Source: UBA2160 sp964588665 (GTDB lineage: Bacteria > Chloroflexota > Dehalococcoidia > Lucifugimonadales > UBA1123). Taken from it: a stretch of DNA of 64,000 nucleotides. The position numbers and the translations under genes were made by a program. The notes beneath the pieces are model-generated. The model was not told the origin of the DNA. It did no database searches and worked only from the letters and a program-made list of their open reading frames with translations. The stretch lies in contig CAZPQQ010000002.1 of NCBI GenBank assembly GCA_964588665.1, positions 1 through 64,000 on the forward strand, given 5' to 3'. The stretch's first letter is position 1. Every line of letters starts with the position of its first letter. This document shows positions 8,776 through 17,776 of the stretch, in pieces.

Positions 8776-8802
8776 CGGCAGGAGGCATTCGTCCTCCTGC
8801 CG
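8776..8802 (+). promoter_or_regulatory. Perfect 10-bp hairpin ahead of the redoxin
   Basis: CGGCAGGAGG and CCTCCTGCCG flank a seven-base loop. It lies 21 bases before the redoxin start and is not followed by T residues, so it may be an mRNA processing or control structure rather than a terminator. It contains an AGGAGG that would be hidden in the stem. Confidence 0.5.
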
Positions 8803-8823
8803 TTGCGTATGCAGGGGGACCGT

Positions 8824-9552
8824 ATGAGCACTCGCGAAGCCAGCCGCAAGTCCATCGGAGCCGGCGACATGGCGCCCGACTTCACGCTGCCCTCGTTGGA
8901 CGGCGAAGACATCAGTCTTTCCGATTACAGAGGCAAGCGGGTCATTTTGTTCATGTGGGCGTCGTGGTGAGCGTGCCGTGAGCAGTTGCCTGTATGGCAG
9001 CAGATCTACGAGTCGAAAGCTCTGTCCGACAACAATACCGAGATACTCTCCGTGGCTATGGACGTCCAAGGGGCGGACGCTGCTCGGCCGTTCGTCGAAA
9101 AAGCCGGCGCCACGTTTGAGACAGTCGTCGACCGAGAAAACGTCCTGGGCCAGCAATACCGATTCAAAGCCATCCCCAACGGGTACCTGATCAACTCTGA
9201 CGGGACCGTCGAATACCGCAGGCTTGGCGGCTTCGACATCCGTCGCGCCGAGACCAGGCAGATCGTCGAGGACTGGATCGACCGGCCCTTGAACGCAGCC
9301 GCCGAAACCCCGGAAGTCGATTTGATGGGCGACGAGCACGACGAAACGAACTCGCTGTTTCGCAAAGGCGAACAGGCGTATCGCGACGGGAACGCGGCGC
9401 GAGCCATCGAACTGTGGCGCAGAGCCGTGGACCTCGAGCCCGACAACTTCATCATCCGCAAACAGATCTGGGCTCTGGAAAACCCAGAGAAGTTCTACGA
9501 CTCAGACGTCGACTACGCCTGGCAACGCGATCAGATGCAGCAAGGGCGCTAG
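8824..9552 (+). CDS. Redoxin with in-frame TGA (probable selenocysteine) and C-terminal TPR
   Basis: A peroxiredoxin/TlpA-type thioredoxin-fold protein of 242 residues if codon 49, TGA at 8968-8970, is read through. Residues before it (APDFTLPSLDG near 17, then VILFMWASW) and after it (ACREQLPVWQ) belong to the same frame and the same fold, so no frameshift is needed. The TGA takes the place of the first active-site cysteine, giving W-U-A-C-R, one residue shorter than CxxC. Later come the cis-Pro segment KAIPNGYLI and a C-terminal TPR-like helix pair (about 175-215). A six-bp stem with loop TGTAT lies 20 bases past the TGA. ATG 8824 follows AGGGGG. Confidence 0.75.
8985..9001 (+). promoter_or_regulatory. 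Candidate bacterial SECIS hairpin
   Basis: GTTGCC and GGCAGC pair (one G-T pair) around the loop TGTAT. The loop starts 20 bases after the TGA and has G as its second base; bacterial SECIS elements usually have the apical loop 16-37 bases after the UGA with a G in the first two loop positions. The match is suggestive but short. Confidence 0.45.
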
Positions 9553-9623
9553 CCTCTAAGAATATCGCCGCTCGCCACAACTGCCATCCGTCCCCTCAAC
9601 GCCTGGGAAGTAGGCGAAAACAG

Positions 9624-9650
9624 AAAAACCGCCCGTCGCAGGCGGTTCAT
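9624..9650 (-). terminator. Terminator after tRNA-Pro
   Basis: On the minus strand AACCGCC and GGGCGGTT form a stem with a short loop followed by TTTTTCTGTTTT. It lies just downstream of tRNA-Pro. Confidence 0.75.
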
Positions 9651-9669
9651 CGGCGTCTATTGAAGATGG

Positions 9670-9743
9670 TCGGGGAGACTGGATTCGAACCAGCGGCCCC
9701 CTGCACCCCATGCAGGTGCGCTACCAAGCTGCGCCACTCCCCG
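9670..9743 (-). tRNA. tRNA-Pro (GGG)
   Basis: The minus strand folds as a tRNA: acceptor stem CGGGGAG with CTCCCCG and discriminator A, D-arm GGCGCAGCTTGGTAGCGC, anticodon stem CCTGC/GCAGG with loop ATGGGGT (anticodon GGG), and T-loop GGTTCGAATCC. CCA is not encoded. Confidence 0.97.
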
Positions 9744-9753
9744 ATCCAACGTC

Positions 9754-9782
9754 AGGATATCACAGGGCCACTCGCGGTTCAA
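9754..9782 (-). promoter_or_regulatory. Promoter of tRNA-Pro
   Basis: On the minus strand TTGAAC (9777-9782), a 17-base spacer and TATCCT (9754-9759), with TGA just before the -10 box. The expected start of transcription is a few bases before the tRNA. Confidence 0.75.
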
Positions 9783-11420
9783 TTGTCGCTCGGCTGAACA
9801 GGTGCGCCCAACCCAGGATCGTGGTTCGGTCCATCTTCGGTGGTAGAGCGTTGCCAGCACAACCCTCTCTATCCGAACAGTATCTGTCCAGTTCCCCCGG
9901 GGCCGAGTATAATCAGCACGACACCGTCACAACTTGCGGTATCGAGCTCGAATCAGGTGAAGTGTGTTGGGTAGATGGATTGCAGTTATTCTCGCAATCG
10001 CGGCGTTGGTAACTCTGGCCGCGACAGGCGGTTTTTGGCTGCCTCCGCTGCTCAAATTTCTCAATGCCCATGAGGACTCTGTTGACTCTCTGACGAAGGT
10101 TGTACAGAGTGTCTTCGGCGCATTGGCGGTTGGCGTGGCCATTGTCGCCGTGTTGATGAACCGCAGAGGCGGCGGCGATACCGCCACTACCGTGTCAGTC
10201 GAGCAAGGCAGCGCTGTCGTCACTGGGGAACACACTACGGTCAATGTCGCGCCGCCGGCTCCGCTGCAAACGACCGGCATCGCGAGTGCATTGCATCAAC
10301 TCCGACAGCCAGTCGCCGATTTCACTGGACGCCGCGACGTGTTGGAACGATTGTCGAGGGTTGTTGTCGAATCCGGCGTCGCGATCTCAGGCGTACGTGG
10401 CATGGGTGGCATCGGCAAGACCGAGCTGGCTCTGGTGCTGGCCCACCGTTTAATATCCTACTACCCCGACGCTCAGATATTCCTGGATCTCAGGGGTGCC
10501 AGCGACAATCCCACTAAGGCATCCGAGGCGATGTCCCATGTAATCCGAGCCTTCGATGCACAGGCCCAGTTACCACAGGATGAAGGAGGATTATCGGCCC
10601 TCTACTACTCGACGCTCTCCAGTAAGAGAGCTCTTTTGCTAATGGACAACGCCTCCAACGCCGAGCAGGTCGAGCCTTTGATACCGCCTGCTGGCTGCCT
10701 GTTGCTAGTGACATCACGGTCCCGATTCACTTTGCCTGGGATGAATATCGAGGACGTGGATGCGATGTTGCCGGGCGAGGCCCGGGATTTGCTTTTGGCC
10801 ATCGCTCCGCGCATCGAAAACCACGCCGACGCGATCGCAGACTTGTGCGGGTATTTGCCGCAAGCCCTGCGTCTGGCCGGGAGTGCCCTCGCAGCCCGCG
10901 ATGACCTCACTCCTGAGGATTACATCGACCGACTCCGAAATACGGCGACCCGCTTGAGGGAACTCGGGGAAGCTTACGCGTCCATCGGCACCAGCTACGA
11001 TCTACTGAGTGAAGAATTGCAGAGACGCTTTCGGTTGTTGGCGGTTTTCCCCGAGACCTTCGACGTCGCCGGGGCCGCTGCGGTCTGGGAGCTGGAGAGT
11101 GCCCAGGCGCAGAACGCGCTGAGCGACCTGCGCACGTACAGCCTGCTGGAGTGGAGCCAGGCCACCAGACGTTACCATCTCCACGACCTGGTCCGCGATT
11201 TTGCGGATTCTCAGATGCAGCCCGAAGAGCGCACTACGGCGGGACAGCGTCACAGCGCGTATTACGGGGAAATTTTGGACCGGGCGGCGAACCTATTTCG
11301 CCAGGGCGGGAACTCGACGTTGCCGGGTCTGGGGTTGTTCGATACCGAAACTGGAAACATCCGCGCCGGGCAGAGGTGGGCCGCGGACAACCGTGGTGCG
11401 GATTCGGCGGCCACCGTGTT

Positions 11421-11511
11421 GCGCAGCACCTACGCGTCTGTCGGGCCATCGCACGAGGACCGTCCCGCGATTATCTATCGGACGCAGCACCTACGTGTCT
11501 GTCGGGCCATC
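11421..11511 (+). repeat. 30-bp direct repeat, 61 bp apart, at the NB-ARC frameshift
   Basis: The two copies begin CGCAGCACCTACG and end TCTGTCGGGCCATC and differ at one internal base. The offset of 61 is not a multiple of three, so it shifts the frame exactly where homologous protein sequence changes frame. Bases after the copies show only distant similarity, so the duplication seems not to be recent. Confidence 0.85.
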
Positions 11512-11619
11512 AATACTTCGGAACCGTCTCCACCCAGCCGAGTTCATCCGCTGGCTTGAGGCCGGACTTCAAGCAGCTCGCGAGCTGAAAGACCGGAGTA
11601 CCGAGGCGAGGCACCTGGG

Positions 11620-12180
11620 TAGTCTGGGGATCGCAAATGACCAGTTAGGAGAGTACAAAAGGGCCATCGAGTACCACATTCGACACCTGGACATCGCCCA
11701 ACAGCAAAACGACCGACCTGCCGAGGCAAGTGCGTTGAGCAACCTGGGCATCGCACACTACTTCCTGGGCGAGCACCGCCAGTCCATCGAGTACCAGGAA
11801 CGGTCACTCGCTATCAAGCGGGAATTGGGAAACAAGTTGGGCGAAGGCGGGTCGTTGGGCAACCTGGGTGTTGTGTACGGCAACCTGGGCGAATACCACA
11901 AGGCTATCGAGTACCACGAGCAGCATCTGGCGATAGCCAACAAATTGGCCGACAGGCTGGGAGAAGGCCAGTCATTGGGCAACCTGGGCATCACGTACCA
12001 CTCCTTAGGCGAAAACCGCAAAGCCATCGAGTACCACGAACGGTCCCTAGCCATCGAGCAGAAATTGGGGAACAGACCGGCCGAAGGCCGGTCGTTGGGC
12101 AACCTGGGTAGTGCGTACCATATGTTGGGAGAATATGGCAGGGCCATCGGATATCTGGAGCAACGGCTGGAAATTGCGAG
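11620..12180 (+). repeat. Tandem TPR-coding repeats of about 120 bp
   Basis: Five units of roughly 120 bases share words such as GGCAACCTGGG, GAGTACCACGA and GCCATCGAG. Each encodes a 40-residue TPR. Their DNA similarity would allow copy-number change by recombination. Confidence 0.8.
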
Positions 12181-12386
12181 AGAGATTGGTGATCGTCTGG
12201 GTGAGGCTAGCGGTCATTTCAATATGAGCGCATCGCTGGATGCACTCGGTGATCGGGGAGCTGCTATCGAACGAATGGAGCAGGCGCTGGTGATCTTCCA
12301 AGCGATAGAGGTCCCTCAAGCTGACGTCGCCCGAAAGCAGATAGCCGAATGGCGTGGCGAAAGTCAGTAGGCGATTCCTCTCCGCA

Positions 12387-13259
12387 TTACTCCCGCTTCT
12401 CCAACCTCCTGCTGTGAAACAGGTACTGGTTCGCGTAGCCCGCGTGGCGGCCGAACCGGTCCTGCGCCCACGGACGCATGCGGTTGCGTTGGATTGGCTT
12501 CTCCGCGTCGGTGAAATGCCAGTCGCAGAGGGCGCGGTCGATCCATACGTCGACGGGGAACGCCTCGGGCTTGTCGAGCGAGAAAAGGAGCGCGCAGTTA
12601 GCGATCTTGTCGCCGACGCCGGGGAGCTCGGTCAGAACGTCCAGTGCTTCCTGATACGGAGCTAACCGCAATGCGAAAAGGTCGATATTCGCGCCTGCGA
12701 TGCGTTTCGCCGTGGCGGCGATGTACTTTGCGCGAAAGCCGAGTCCGAGCTCCCTGAGCGACGCTTCGCCGGCGTTTGCGAGTTGTGCTGGCGTCGGGAA
12801 GCTCCTGCGTTCGTCGGCGGTTTCGGTGACGGGCGAGCCGAACGCCGTCGACATGTCCTCGACGTTCCGCTCGATGCGACGGATGTTGTTGTTGGCCGAG
12901 CAGATGAACGACGCCAGGCACTCCCACGGGTCCTGCCGCAGGATTCGCAGTCCGGGATACGACGAGATGCCCTGCTGCACGTGTTCGTCGAACTCCAACG
13001 CCTCGTAGACCGCCGTGATGTCTTCGTCGAGACGCAGGTAGTCCCTCAGCAGCGGCGCCACGTCGGATTCGGGACCCGGGCTCGCCGTGAATTCGACGCC
13101 GTCACTCGTCTGCCGCACGTGGATCAGGTTGCCGAACGCCACGCTCTCGAACCATCGGGATTCGTCTGGCGAAGGCTCGAGCCTGCGCCAGCGGAATGCC
13201 TGGCCGCTCTCGAGGGTGGCCGCGAGGTCCAGCGGCCCGTCGACCGTGAGAAGCTCCAC
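12387..13259 (-). CDS. 8-oxoguanine DNA glycosylase (OGG1-like)
   Basis: Removes oxidised guanine from DNA and cleaves the strand. The 290-residue product has the N-terminal OGG domain (with GQAFRW near residue 20), a helix-hairpin-helix LPGVGDKIANC near residue 211 whose lysine is the expected catalytic nucleophile, and PVDVWIDR with the catalytic aspartate. The start is a GTG whose base directly adjoins the dinG stop codon, so the two are probably translated together. It faces the NB-ARC gene tail to tail. Confidence 0.92.
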   Translation of the reverse strand: MELLTVDGPLDLAATLESGQAFRWRRLEPSPDESRWFESVAFGNLIHVRQTSDGVEFTASPGPESDVAPLLRDYLRLDEDITAVYEALEFDEHVQQGISSYPGLRILRQDPWECLASFICSANNNIRRIERNVEDMSTAFGSPVTETADERRSFPTPAQLANAGEASLRELGLGFRAKYIAATAKRIAGANIDLFALRLAPYQEALDVLTELPGVGDKIANCALLFSLDKPEAFPVDVWIDRALCDWHFTDAEKPIQRNRMRPWAQDRFGRHAGYANQYLFHSRRLEKRE

Positions 13260-16148
13260 CTAGCGGTCCAGCCAGCGTTCGATTTCGGACGGTATGTCCT
13301 CGAGCAGGCAGGCGTTCGCGGTGACTGGCGGCAGCGACGAGATGAACTCTTTGCCGTAGCGTTTGGATACGATCCGCTGGTCGAGGATGATCGCGACGCC
13401 CCGGTCGGAGCGCGTCCGGATGAGTCGACCGAAGCCCTGCCTGAGCCGAAGGATGGCCTGAGGCACCGAGTACTGTGTGAACGGGTTCTCGTACAGCTCC
13501 GAGCGGGCCGCGAACACGGGCTCGGTCGGCACGTTGAACGGCAATCGCGCCACGAGCAGCACGCTTAGGACGTTGCCGGCAAGGTCGACGCCCTCCCAGA
13601 AGCTGGACGTGCCCAGAAGCACCGACTCCGGCTGCCGCACGAACCTGCCGACGAGCTGCTGAGGCGTTCCGTCGACTCCCTGAGCGAGCACGCTGAGGCC
13701 CTTGGTCCGCAGGTAGCTGCGGATCGACGAAGCGCAGGCGCGCAGTGCGGCGTGCGATGTGAACAGCGCCATGGTCCTCCCGCCTGCGGCGATGGCGGCC
13801 TGGGCCACCGCGTCGTTTACGGCGTCCTGGTATGCGGGCGAGGACGGCTGGTGCATGTCCCTGGGCGTGCAGAGCAAAGCCGCGTGCTCGTAGTCGAACG
13901 GCGAACCCAGCAGCAGCTCCCGCGACTCCTGGAATCCGACCCTCTCGGTCAGGTGGTCGAACGTCCCGTTGGCGCTGAGCGTCGCGCTGGTCAGGATGAC
14001 CGACTCCTTCGTCGAGTAGAGCGTCTTGTCCAGCGTCTCGCCGACGTGGAGCGGGGCCGCGTGCAGCTCGAGGTCTCGCGACTGGAGCGCCCTCGTCGCC
14101 CAGTAGATGCCATCCTCGTCAGGATTGGCCACGAACTCGGCGAGCCGATGTCGCAGAGTCCCGTTCGACTGCGAGGTCTCGGTGAGCTCGGTCATGATGC
14201 CTTCGTAGCCTGGAAGGTCCGTGCTGTCCAGGCCGGACACGGCGCGGTGCAGCGCCTCCAGGGACGAGCCGAGGTCGGCCAGCAGAAGATCGGCGTTGTG
14301 CCAGAGAATCTCCAGGTCGGACCATCCTGGCTGCGCGCGAGTGGCCTTCGACACCCTGACATCCGAGTTGCGGTCGCGCCTGCCCTGGCCGTCGGCGAAC
14401 AGAGCGGCGTCCAATCCGCTGAACAGACGGGCCAGCGCTTCTCTGAGCGGCGCGATCTGCGTGTTCGCCTTGGTTGTCCCCTCCTCGACCGTCTTTCGCT
14501 GGAGCTCATCGGCGCTCGACTTCCTGACGATCGACACCGCCTCGTTGAACACGCCCCGATCGCCGCCTAGCCTCGTCAGGTGCTCGTCGAAAGCGGACTG
14601 GGGCAGGCTGAAGCCGAGTTGTCGGGTAGCCTCGTCTTCCAGGTGATGGGCTTCATCCACGATTAGGACGTCGTATTCGGGGATGACGGTGCCGCCCATC
14701 GCCAGGTCGGAGAGCAGCAGCGCATGGTTCACGACAACCACGTGCGACGCGGCGGCCTTCTCTCGCGCGGCTCTCAGGAAGCACGGTCCGCCCGTGTGCA
14801 TGCATTCCTGGGCGCCCTGCGCGGACAGCCGATCCCACGGGGCGGCCGCGGCGCGATGCCCCAGGTTCAGCTCCGTGCGGTCTCCGGTCTCGGTGTCGCG
14901 CAGCCACATCAGCGTTTTGGCGACCATCCGCGCCTCGGGCTCGGCGATGCCGTCGGCATTGCGCAGATGCTGCCACTTTCGGAGGCACATGTAGTTGGCC
15001 CTGCCCTTGAGTTGCGTGTACTTCAAGTCGATGCCTGCGGCCTCCGGGACTTTCGCCAATCCCTCGACCAGCATCGGCAGGTCTTTGCCGACGAGTTGCT
15101 CCTGCAGGTTGATCGTGTTCGTCGAGACGACGACCCTTCGGTTGTTCTGCGCGGCGTAGATCGCCGCCGGAAGCAGGTACGCCATGGACTTACCGACGCC
15201 TGTGCCCGCCTCGACGACCAGGCGACCGCCCTCATTCATCGTCTCGGCGACCGCGCGGGCCATCTCGATCTGCTCGGTTCGTTCTTCAAACCCGGTGATC
15301 GCCTCGGAGAAGCCGCTCCCTTCTTTCAACACGGATTCGACGAGATCGACGTCGATGGGCTCCACGACCGCGTTGGGCCGGATCGGACGGTTGCGAGCCA
15401 AACGGGCAGCAATGGCTTTGATGTCGATCCCAGATACGGGTGGCTCGCCTGCGATTCTTCGGCCGTCCTTGTCGAAGTCGGTGATTTTCGGGCGTGCTGT
15501 CCGGCTCGACGCCGCGGGCTGGATGCCTTGCAGCACGGGACGGAGCTTCCACCCGGACCGCTCCGCCAGCCGGGTCATCTCCGCCAACGTCGCCTCGTCC
15601 AGTGACGCCAACTCCCTGAGCAGTGCCACGAACACCTCGCGCGTGGCGTCGGCGTCGTCCACCGCCCGATGCGGCCTGTCGTGTCGCGCTCCGAATCGGT
15701 TGGCGAGGCTCCCAAGCGTGTATGCGCCGAGCCTGGGCCGCAACACGTACGCGAGCTCCCAGGTGTCGCATGTCGCGTTCGGAGGGCTGACGCCATTGGC
15801 CTTGAGGAAGCCGAGGTCGAATTCGAGGTTGTGCCCTACCAGCGACGAAGCACCAATGAACGCCAGCAACTCACCGCTGACTTGGTTGAACGGCGGAGCG
15901 CCGTCCACGTCGGATTGGCGTATGCCGGTGTAATCGGTGATGAACTCTGACAAGCTCCGTCCCGGATTGACGAACGTCTGATAGGTGTCCAACACTTCGT
16001 CGGCGCGGAATTTGACCGCGCCGATCTCGATGATCTTGTCTTTGTCGGGGGCGAGACCGGTTGTCTCGAGGTCCAATGCCACCCAGGTCTCGTCAAACGG
16101 GTCGGTTCGGATCGTGAGGTCCATTCTGGGCTGGCTGACTGTCTCCAT
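13260..16148 (-). CDS. dinG: DinG-type helicase with N-terminal 3'-5' exonuclease
   Basis: A 962-residue fusion. Residues about 20-190 form a DEDD exonuclease like DNA polymerase III epsilon (ALDLETTG at 24-31, SLVGHNLEFD near 98, HRAVDDADAT near 162). The rest is an XPD/DinG superfamily 2 helicase with Walker A EAGTGVGKS near 316, a cysteine cluster (YMCLRKW, CMHTGGPC) that could hold an iron-sulfur cluster, VDEAHH near 494, and C-terminal RLIRTRSDRG. Such proteins unwind forked DNA or RNA-DNA structures during repair. Bacillus-like DinG has the same exonuclease fusion. It is the first gene of a pair with ogg. Confidence 0.93.
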   Translation of the reverse strand: METVSQPRMDLTIRTDPFDETWVALDLETTGLAPDKDKIIEIGAVKFRADEVLDTYQTFVNPGRSLSEFITDYTGIRQSDVDGAPPFNQVSGELLAFIGASSLVGHNLEFDLGFLKANGVSPPNATCDTWELAYVLRPRLGAYTLGSLANRFGARHDRPHRAVDDADATREVFVALLRELASLDEATLAEMTRLAERSGWKLRPVLQGIQPAASSRTARPKITDFDKDGRRIAGEPPVSGIDIKAIAARLARNRPIRPNAVVEPIDVDLVESVLKEGSGFSEAITGFEERTEQIEMARAVAETMNEGGRLVVEAGTGVGKSMAYLLPAAIYAAQNNRRVVVSTNTINLQEQLVGKDLPMLVEGLAKVPEAAGIDLKYTQLKGRANYMCLRKWQHLRNADGIAEPEARMVAKTLMWLRDTETGDRTELNLGHRAAAAPWDRLSAQGAQECMHTGGPCFLRAAREKAAASHVVVVNHALLLSDLAMGGTVIPEYDVLIVDEAHHLEDEATRQLGFSLPQSAFDEHLTRLGGDRGVFNEAVSIVRKSSADELQRKTVEEGTTKANTQIAPLREALARLFSGLDAALFADGQGRRDRNSDVRVSKATRAQPGWSDLEILWHNADLLLADLGSSLEALHRAVSGLDSTDLPGYEGIMTELTETSQSNGTLRHRLAEFVANPDEDGIYWATRALQSRDLELHAAPLHVGETLDKTLYSTKESVILTSATLSANGTFDHLTERVGFQESRELLLGSPFDYEHAALLCTPRDMHQPSSPAYQDAVNDAVAQAAIAAGGRTMALFTSHAALRACASSIRSYLRTKGLSVLAQGVDGTPQQLVGRFVRQPESVLLGTSSFWEGVDLAGNVLSVLLVARLPFNVPTEPVFAARSELYENPFTQYSVPQAILRLRQGFGRLIRTRSDRGVAIILDQRIVSKRYGKEFISSLPPVTANACLLEDIPSEIERWLDR

Positions 16149-16207
16149 GCACGATTTCCTGTCATCGGGTCGGTTTCGCGGGGGCCGGACCGGATGTCTG
16201 CCGGCGA

Positions 16208-16891
16208 TCAGATAGTTCGAAGGTTGCCGGTATTGTACTCTTCACCAGGCCGGTAAGCCCTCGCTTTGATGGCTTCCACCAGGTCCGATTCCGACTTGAC
16301 GTCCGAGTCGAACACCGTGACGCATCGGCCCAACCCATGGGTCGAGTGAACATCGCTGCCGCCGGCGCCGGGCAGGCCCAGGCTTCGGGCCACCTCCAGA
16401 GCAAACGCGTTCTCTTCGGGTGTGTTGGAGCCGTTGACAACCTCGATTTCGTCCACGACTTCGAACAGAGGGTGCCTCGACGCTTCAATGGCTGTATTCG
16501 GATGGTTGGCGCCGTTCCGATACAGCAGATTGGTGTTGTAAGGCTCTTTGTTGAACAGGTTCCGGAAGGGATGGGCTGAGATCATGACTCCACCCGCCCG
16601 GTTCACGGCGCGACGCAGCTCGCCGATCTTGTGCATCCCCGGCACATACCGTCGCATCCCGAACACCAGCACATGCCCCATCTCGGTGTCGACCTCGAGC
16701 GCGGGAATTACGGTCATGCCAGATTCGCCGAAAGCCGCCGCGAGCTCCGGATTCTCCCATCCGCCGCCGTGCTCGGTCAGACAAACGCCGTCCAGACCGA
16801 TGCGCGATGCCTCCGCGACAAGCTGCGCGGGCGTCAGGCTGCTGTCGCTGCTGCCCTTGGCCGTATGAACGTGAAGATCGAAAACCGCCAA
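16208..16891 (-). CDS. PHP-domain phosphoesterase
   Basis: A 227-residue metal-dependent hydrolase of the PHP superfamily, related to the RNase AM/TrpH group. Metal ligands are visible as FDLHVHT (5-11), CLTEHGG (near 39), PALEVDTEMGH (near 65), ISAHPFR (near 104) and the C-terminal SDVHSTHG (near 178). The substrate, a nucleotide or short RNA 5' end, is inferred only. It follows a 470-base spacer and has its own promoter-like TTAGAAT near 16928 on the minus strand. Confidence 0.88.
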   Translation of the reverse strand: MAVFDLHVHTAKGSSDSSLTPAQLVAEASRIGLDGVCLTEHGGGWENPELAAAFGESGMTVIPALEVDTEMGHVLVFGMRRYVPGMHKIGELRRAVNRAGGVMISAHPFRNLFNKEPYNTNLLYRNGANHPNTAIEASRHPLFEVVDEIEVVNGSNTPEENAFALEVARSLGLPGAGGSDVHSTHGLGRCVTVFDSDVKSESDLVEAIKARAYRPGEEYNTGNLRTI

Positions 16892-17362
16892 TGTGACCTG
16901 TACCCAAAGATCGAAATCTGCCTGATTCTAATCGCGCCCACCGCGCCGGTCAACCACCAGGGCACGGCCCTGGACCCACGTTTCGCGACGGTGAGGCGCT
17001 GCGGACGGCTCCGATACGAGCGACTGAGGACCGATGCCTACACGCCACGGGAAGCGTCAGAGAGGTTCCCGTCGGTATGGTTGCGCTGAGCAGGCAGTCT
17101 CGATCTAGTATGTGGGTCCACGGTGTCTTAGCGCGCGAGTTTCAAATCTCGAACCCGCTATTGCGCCGATCAACTTCTCAACGACAACGCAGGCATTTCA
17201 GGTCCACCTCGATTCATCCGAAATCGGGGGGTTCGGCAAGGTGGCTTCGCCCCCTTGCCCGAAGGTTGTATTGGGGGACACCCCCAATACAACCTTCGGG
17301 CGGGCGGGTGGGACCAGACAACCCGGTGGCCGCTCACCAGATACAGTTACCATCGGACGGCC
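16892..17362. other. Intergenic region with a palindrome
   Basis: No convincing gene was found. The right part holds a perfect 20-bp inverted repeat (17258-17300); the left part carries the presumed promoter of the PHP gene. Confidence 0.5.
17258..17300. repeat. Perfect 20-bp palindrome with 3-base loop
   Basis: CCCGAAGGTTGTATTGGGGG and its exact complement flank ACA. Adjacent sequences are C- and G-rich. The CCCCCAA/TTGGGGG centre resembles the block near 3280-3325, so it may be another dispersed element. It can also act as a terminator for the membrane protein gene. Confidence 0.75.
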
Positions 17363-17776
17363 CTAACTCGACAGGGTCGGCAGGAGCCACCCGAATATGC
17401 CGATGGCGGAGACAGTGATGCTCAAGACCCCAGGCCAGACGCGTTTCAGCAGCAAGAACACCGGCGCTGACAGCACCAACCCAGAAGCTGTGACGACACT
17501 GGTGTAAGCGATATTCGGGCTGCCTAGTCCTCCCGCGGGCGCGCCGTTTTCGAGCGCCGAGAATAGGACTGCCAGAATCAACCCGATGCTTCCCCACACG
17601 GGATACGAGATCACGACGACCGCCAGGACGGTGCCGCCGGGCGGAAACCTCGCCAGGAGCACGGCCACGGTCGGCGGCGGGTCTTTGATGATCGCGAACG
17701 CCATGAAACTTCCAACCGTCACGAATATCGACGCCATCAGCGCGCCGCTGGCCAGCCCGGCGATCAGTGCGTCCAA
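17363..17776 (-). CDS. Small integral membrane protein
   Basis: A 137-residue protein with four predicted membrane helices (about 4-29, 47-72, 88-109 and 112-133). I do not recognise a family. Its start overlaps the end of ispE by 13 bases on the same strand, so it is probably the last gene of the rsmA-ispE unit. Nothing in the sequence indicates its role. Confidence 0.75.
   Translation of the reverse strand: MDALIAGLASGALMASIFVTVGSFMAFAIIKDPPPTVAVLLARFPPGGTVLAVVVISYPVWGSIGLILAVLFSALENGAPAGGLGSPNIAYTSVVTASGLVLSAPVFLLLKRVWPGVLSITVSAIGIFGWLLPTLSS

Larger units (their letters stand above)
9964..12370 (+). pseudogene. Membrane-anchored NB-ARC/TPR protein, split by a frameshift
   Basis: A STAND-type NTPase in two frames. 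The first (9964-11559) has two predicted membrane segments (residues 5-30 and about 50-65), an NB-ARC module with P-loop GMGGIGKTE near residue 148, and a winged-helix region. The second frame continues to 12370 with at least six tetratricopeptide repeats of kinesin-light-chain type, nearly identical in DNA. The frames meet where a 30-base direct repeat (11421-11450 and 11482-11511) lies 61 bases apart; removing 61 bases rejoins the protein seamlessly (TYASVGP then SILRN). It may be a sensor or defence ATPase. Whether a full product is ever made is unknown. GTG 9964 is a possible start; TATAAT lies at 9908. Confidence 0.8.

Noticed and set aside
8968..8970. TGA of the redoxin as a true stop ending a short protein
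   Set aside because: The following frame continues the same fold in phase for 190 codons, which is not expected after a real stop.
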